18,485 bases of DNA, from NCBI GenBank assembly GCA_937876395.1, contig CALEIM010000174.1:1-18485 (forward strand), in the 5' to 3' direction. The translations under genes were made by a program, and so were the position numbers. This document shows, one piece after another, positions 15,242-18,485 of the stretch (the first letter of the stretch is position 1; each line of letters begins with the position of its first letter). The notes beneath the pieces are model-generated. The model did not search any database. It was not told where the DNA came from and was given only the letters and a program-made list of their open reading frames with translations. This stretch comes from an uncultured Wenzhouxiangella sp. GTDB lineage: Bacteria > Pseudomonadota > Gammaproteobacteria > Xanthomonadales > Wenzhouxiangellaceae.

Positions 15242-16081
15242 TCAGTAACTCTCGGCGGCGGCCGGGAAGTCGCCGGTGCGGACGTCCTCGATGTAGGCCC
15301 CGACGGCGGCGTGCATGAGGTCCTCGATCTCGGCGTAGCGCCGGACGAAGCGCGGGCGGAAGTCCTTCGTGAGCCCGAGCAGGTCGTGCGTGACGAGGAC
15401 CTGGCCGCTGCAGTCCGGCCCCGCGCCGATGCCGATGGTCGGGATCGAGACGGAGGCGGTGACCTCGGCCGCGAGCGTCGCCGGGATCTTCTCGATCACG
15501 ATGCCGAAGCAGCCGGCCTCCTCGAGCAGCTTCGCGTCGGCGCGGAGCTGCTCGGCCTCTTCCTCCTCGCGGGCGCGGACGCGGTAGGTGCCGAACTTGT
15601 AGATGCTCTGCGGGGTGAGGCCGAGGTGGCCCATCACCGGGATGCCGGCCGAGAGGATGCGCTCGACGGCCTCGAGCGCGACGGCCCCGCCTTCGAGCTT
15701 GACGGCGTGCGCGCCGGTCTCCTTCATCACCCGGATCGCCGAGACGAGCGCCTCCTTCGAGTTGCCCTGGTACGTCCCGAACGGGAGGTCCACCACGACG
15801 AGCGCGCGCTGCACGCCGCGCACGACGCACTGCGCGTGGTAGATCATGTGCTCGAGCGTGATCGGGAGCGTCGTCTCGTGGCCCGCCATCACGTTCGAGG
15901 CCGAGTCGCCGACGAGGAGCACGTCCACGCCGGCCGCGTCGAGGATGCGCGCGCTCGTGAAGTCATAGGCCGTCAGCATCGCGATGCGCGTCCCGGCGCG
16001 GCGCATCTCCTGGAGCGTCTGGGTCGTGACGCGCTTGGTCTTGTCTTCGAGCGTGGTGACGGAGGTGAGTTGGGTGCTCAT
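15242..16081 (-). CDS. panB: 3-methyl-2-oxobutanoate hydroxymethyltransferase (ketopantoate synthesis)
   Basis: Transfers a hydroxymethyl group from methylene-tetrahydrofolate to 2-oxoisovalerate, the first committed step of pantothenate and coenzyme A synthesis. At 279 residues it is complete, with a short N-terminal extension before MLTAYDFTSAR. Magnesium ligands are Asp59 (VGDSASNVMAG) and Asp98 (VDLPFGTYQ), with Glu130 (KLEGG). The catalytic Glu197 lies in VIEKIPA, and the substrate loop is IGIGAGPDCSGQ. The start codon follows a pyrimidine-rich leader without an SD sequence. It begins after the terminator that closes the bamA-ompH transcript and so probably has its own promoter in the 86-bp interval before it. 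Confidence 0.97.
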   Translation of the reverse strand: MSTQLTSVTTLEDKTKRVTTQTLQEMRRAGTRIAMLTAYDFTSARILDAAGVDVLLVGDSASNVMAGHETTLPITLEHMIYHAQCVVRGVQRALVVVDLPFGTYQGNSKEALVSAIRVMKETGAHAVKLEGGAVALEAVERILSAGIPVMGHLGLTPQSIYKFGTYRVRAREEEEAEQLRADAKLLEEAGCFGIVIEKIPATLAAEVTASVSIPTIGIGAGPDCSGQVLVTHDLLGLTKDFRPRFVRRYAEIEDLMHAAVGAYIEDVRTGDFPAAAESY

Positions 16082-16083
16082 CA

Positions 16084-16125
16084 GGGCGGAGGGAAGAGGG
16101 CGAAGGGCAGAAGGTGGAAAGGTAG
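16084..16125. repeat. Degenerate heptamer array upstream of panB
   Basis: On the plus strand, GGGCGGA, GGGAAGA, GGGCGAA, GGGCAGA, AGGTGGA and AAGGTAG follow one another in exact 7-bp steps (16084-16125), fitting a GGGNRRA-like pattern that fades. In panB mRNA this is a pyrimidine-rich leader ending 3 bp before the start codon. A 7-bp hairpin, AGGACAG (16124-16130) with CTGTCCT (16141-16147), adjoins it. Confidence 0.5.
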
Positions 16126-16167
16126 GACAGTCTCGGCCGCCTGTCCTCGGCTCGCCGCCCTTCGAGC

Positions 16168-16200
16168 AAAAAGGCCCCTGCCGTTGCCGGCAGAGGCCTT
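16168..16200 (-). terminator. Strong intrinsic terminator after the bamA-ompH-ompH genes
   Basis: Read on the minus strand, AAGGCCTCTGCCG and CGGCAGGGGCCTT form a 13-bp stem with a single G-U pair, closed by the stable GNRA tetraloop GCAA, and TTTTT follows at once (16168-16172 on the plus strand, read as A). It lies 28 bp after the stop of the second ompH-like gene and separates that transcript from panB. Confidence 0.9.
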
Positions 16201-16228
16201 GAGCGGACAGAGGGCCGGGCTCCGGTGC

Positions 16229-16786
16229 CTAGTTGCCGTTGCCGCTCTGGGTCATGCTGATGCCGAGCTTGCTCATCACCTCGGGCGTGATGTCCACGGT
16301 GCCCTCGCCCGCGAAGAGGAGGACAGGCTCGGTCGAGACGCGGGTGGCGAGCACGACGGAGAGGCCCCGCGCGTTGGCGACCTCGTCGATGGCCGTCTGA
16401 AGCTCGTTGAAGAGAGGCTGGAGGAGCTCGTTCTCGCGCTGGCCGAGGGCCTGGAGACGGCGCTGCTGCTCCTGCTGGAGGTCGGTCTGCATCTGGACGA
16501 TCTCCTGCTCGCGTGTGGAGCGGGCCTCGTCCGAGAGCATCCCGGCCTGGCTCTGGTAGTCGGCGAACTTCTGCTGGATCTGCTGCTCCATGCCGAGGAG
16601 GTCCTCGCGGTCGCTCTCGGCGAGCTGCTGGAGCTGCTGCTGCACCTGGCGGTACTGCGGCATCTGGACGACGACGAGCTCGTAGTCGGTGTAGCCGATC
16701 CGGGTCTGGGCCTGGGCCTCCGGCAGCGCCGGGAGGAGCAGGACGGCGAGGGCCGCGAGAAGGATGAAGCGGTTGAACAGGGTCAT
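16229..16786 (-). CDS. OmpH/Skp-family periplasmic chaperone, second copy
   Basis: A 185-residue exported protein with a clear signal peptide (LFNRFILLAALAVLLLPALP) and a probable cleavage after AQA at 26. RIGYTDYELVVVQMPQYRQ opens the mature part, the usual OmpH start. It is followed by a long Gln- and Glu-rich coiled coil (about residues 45-125), the tentacle of Skp, which holds unfolded outer-membrane proteins on their way to BamA. The short beta segment VDITPEVMSKLGI closes it. It sits 41 bp after its paralogue and directly before a strong terminator. No SD is visible. The two copies share plan and opening motif but little sequence, so the duplication is old. Confidence 0.9.
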   Translation of the reverse strand: MTLFNRFILLAALAVLLLPALPEAQAQTRIGYTDYELVVVQMPQYRQVQQQLQQLAESDREDLLGMEQQIQQKFADYQSQAGMLSDEARSTREQEIVQMQTDLQQEQQRRLQALGQRENELLQPLFNELQTAIDEVANARGLSVVLATRVSTEPVLLFAGEGTVDITPEVMSKLGISMTQSGNGN

Positions 16787-16827
16787 GGCGTGGGGGTCGG
16801 GATGGTGGTCGGAGTCGAGGGCGGCGC

Positions 16828-17370
16828 TCAGCCGCCGGTCCGCCCTACCTCGATGCCGAGCTCGTCGAGGATGAGGTCGGAGATGTCGAGCTGGGGCCGG
16901 AGGTAGAGGAACAGGAAGTCGCCGCTCTTATCGAAAACGTAGTCGTAGTTCTCGGCCTCGGCGACCTCCTCGACGGCGGCGAGGATGCGCTCCTGGATGG
17001 GCCGCATGAGGCGCTGCTGCTCGCGGAAGAGCTCGCCCTCGGGGCCGAAGCGCTGGATCCGCCTGGACTCCAGCTCCTGCTCCTTCGCGGTGATCTCGTC
17101 GCGCTTGCGGCGGCGCTCCTCCTCGGTGTAGAGCAACTCGCGTGCCTCGAACTCGCGCACGAGGGCATCGACCTCCCGCTGGAGGCCGTCGAGTTCGGTC
17201 TGCCACTGCTGGGCGAGGCGGTCGAGGCTGGCCTGGGCCGTACGGTACTCCGTGACGCGTTCGAGGACGTATTCGGAGTCGAGGTAGGCAATGCGCTGCT
17301 GGGCCACGGCGGGCCGCGCGGCGGCGAGCGCCAGCGGGAGCAGGAGGAGCAGGGCCGGGAACAGGCGCAT
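16828..17370 (-). CDS. OmpH/Skp-family periplasmic chaperone, first copy
   Basis: A 180-residue exported protein with signal peptide MRLFPALLLLLPLALAAARP and probable cleavage after AVA at 23. The mature start QRIAYLDSEYVLERVTEYR is the typical OmpH opening in Bacteroidota-like genomes. A charged coiled coil follows (about residues 45-115, with TEEERRRKRDEI), then a beta segment DYVFDKSGDFLFLYLRPQLDISDLILDELG. The family chaperones outer-membrane proteins in the periplasm. The ATG at 17370 is chosen because it gives a clean signal peptide; an in-frame GTG at 17391 is possible. It lies 46 bp after bamA and was probably transcribed with it. No SD is seen. Confidence 0.9.
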   Translation of the reverse strand: MRLFPALLLLLPLALAAARPAVAQQRIAYLDSEYVLERVTEYRTAQASLDRLAQQWQTELDGLQREVDALVREFEARELLYTEEERRRKRDEITAKEQELESRRIQRFGPEGELFREQQRLMRPIQERILAAVEEVAEAENYDYVFDKSGDFLFLYLRPQLDISDLILDELGIEVGRTGG

Positions 17371-17416
17371 GGTGTCTAATCTAGTGAACACGAGAGTCGC
17401 AAACCATCCGGCAAAG

Positions 17417-18485
17417 TTACTGCCCGCCGAGCGAGAACTGGAAGCGCCAGCGCGGCGCGACCTCGACCGGGCTGCCGCCGCGGAAGTCCGTGAACGAGTC
17501 GATCTGGTAGCCGTAGTTGAGGTCGATCATGCCGAGGATCGGGAGGAAGATCTTGGCTCCGACGCCGGCCGAGCGGTAGAGCTTGAACGGGTCGTAGTCG
17601 TCGAATCCGTCCCACGTGTTGGCGGCGTCGGCGAAGAGGTAGGGCGCGAACGTGAACTGCGGCGACTGGACGGCCACGAGGCGGGCCTCCATCGTGTACT
17701 TGTTCAGGATCCGGCCGCCGACGCGCTGCCCGTCGAGGAGCGGCGTGATGGCGAGCGTCGGGTAGCCGCGCATGAAGATGATGTCCTTGCCGTAGCCCTG
17801 GAACGTGCTCTGCGCCTCCAGCGGCGAGCCGCCGACGAGGTAGCGCTGGAACTCGACCTCGTCGCCCGTGAGGGAGCCGATGTAGCCGTAGTCCGCGCTG
17901 AAGTCGAGCGCGAGGCGGCCGACGACGGGCGTCACCCACCGCGTGGAGAACTCCTCCTTGTGGTACTGGATGAGGCCGGGGATCGGCGGGGCGATCTCGG
18001 CCGAGAGGAGCAGGCTGGAGCCTGCCGTCGGGAATTGCGGCGCGTTGAACGAGTTCCGCGTCAGGCTCTGCTTGATGGTGAGCTCCTGGCTGCGGCCCTC
18101 GGGCAGGCCGTAGCTCCGGCTGAGCGTCTCGCCGTGGAGGGCGTAGAGGCGGTAGCCAAGGTCCGTGCCGGTCTGGAAGAAGTCGTCCGGCCACTTCAGG
18201 CTCTGCCGGTAGAACAGCCGCGCGCCGATCGTCGAGAAGCTGAGGTCGTCGTCGGCGTCGGCGCCGCCGTCGAGGCCGAGGAGGCCGGTCGTGCGCGAGA
18301 AGTCGCGGTAAGTGTAGGAGAGCGCGCCGCCGATGGGCGTGTTGCGGCCGCGGAACCACGGCTCGGTGAAGGTCACGGAATAGCTCTGGTAGCGGAGCCC
18401 GCTCGTCTGGACGGAGAGCGCGAGCTGCTGCCCGTCACCGGAGGGCACCGGCCGCCAGGCCGAGCCGTTGAAGAGGTTCTGGATC
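17417..18485 (-). CDS. bamA: Outer-membrane assembly factor BamA, C-terminal barrel (5' end outside window)
   Basis: The C-terminal ~355 residues of BamA, the beta-barrel protein that inserts other barrels into the outer membrane. The frame is open to the right edge, so the POTRA domains and the start are outside; the GTG at 18448 is internal. Alternating aromatic beta strands are clear (LALSVQTSGLRYQSYSVTF, EPWFRGRN). The conserved (V/I)RG(F/Y) motif of loop 6 appears as FMRGYPTLAITPL, after the segment VGGSPLEAQSTFQGYG. The protein ends FQFSLGGQ, lacking the terminal aromatic residue usual for the barrel signal. It heads the bamA-ompH-ompH transcript, so the chaperones and the assembly machine are made together. 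Confidence 0.92.
   Translation of the reverse strand, partial: IQNLFNGSAWRPVPSGDGQQLALSVQTSGLRYQSYSVTFTEPWFRGRNTPIGGALSYTYRDFSRTTGLLGLDGGADADDDLSFSTIGARLFYRQSLKWPDDFFQTGTDLGYRLYALHGETLSRSYGLPEGRSQELTIKQSLTRNSFNAPQFPTAGSSLLLSAEIAPPIPGLIQYHKEEFSTRWVTPVVGRLALDFSADYGYIGSLTGDEVEFQRYLVGGSPLEAQSTFQGYGKDIIFMRGYPTLAITPLLDGQRVGGRILNKYTMEARLVAVQSPQFTFAPYLFADAANTWDGFDDYDPFKLYRSAGVGAKIFLPILGMIDLNYGYQIDSFTDFRGGSPVEVAPRWRFQFSLGGQ

Noticed and set aside
1..18485. A new defence, secretion or mobile system
   Set aside because: Every long real frame matches a known housekeeping or envelope family; I saw no integrase, transposase, toxin, nuclease or phage gene, and no tRNA or att-like repeat.

Overview
The window looks like two unrelated bacterial genomes joined near position 10,905. 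Positions 1 to about 10,905 read as a gammaproteobacterium: the pepP-ubiH-ubiI order is the classic gammaproteobacterial ubiquinone operon, the genes mostly have recognisable Shine-Dalgarno (SD) sequences, and the proteins resemble gammaproteobacterial families. Positions from about 10,905 to the end read as a Rhodothermota/Bacteroidota-type genome: a GWxTD-domain protein, BamA followed by two OmpH/Skp-like chaperones, a more GC-rich, CTC/GTC-rich codon style, and almost no SD sequences. At the join, pepP (minus) has lost its N-terminal domain and rseP (plus) has lost its N-terminal protease half, with no mobile element or repeat between them. A metagenome assembly chimera is the simplest explanation.

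Left part. The 3' end of a large alpha-2-macroglobulin-family gene (plus) is followed by gap and pgk (plus), with a perfect hairpin between the two glycolytic genes. Next comes a compound heptanucleotide repeat array lying between the convergent pgk and a thioredoxin-reductase-like ferredoxin/flavodoxin-NADP reductase gene (minus). Divergent from that gene is ung (uracil-DNA glycosylase, plus). Ung converges across a long inverted-repeat hairpin on a four-gene minus-strand operon read as pepP-ubiH-ubiI-DMT transporter, with 4-nt ATGA overlaps at the first two junctions. UbiH and UbiI are O2-dependent hydroxylases of ubiquinone synthesis, so this organism respires aerobically.

Right part. The C-terminal half of rseP (plus) converges on a long minus-strand series. 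Read in transcription order it is bamA (cut by the right edge), ompH-like 1, ompH-like 2, a strong intrinsic terminator, panB, surE, a PrxQ/BCP peroxiredoxin gene, tpiA and a GWxTD lipoprotein gene. BamA and the OmpH/Skp proteins belong to outer-membrane protein assembly, and RseP is an envelope-stress intramembrane protease. The rest is central metabolism (pantothenate, triose phosphate) and housekeeping (nucleotidase, peroxide defence).

I found no defence system, phage, insertion sequence, CRISPR array or RNA gene. The points most worth a second look are the chimeric join, the alpha-2-macroglobulin with glycine in place of its thioester cysteine, and the heptanucleotide repeats between convergent genes.
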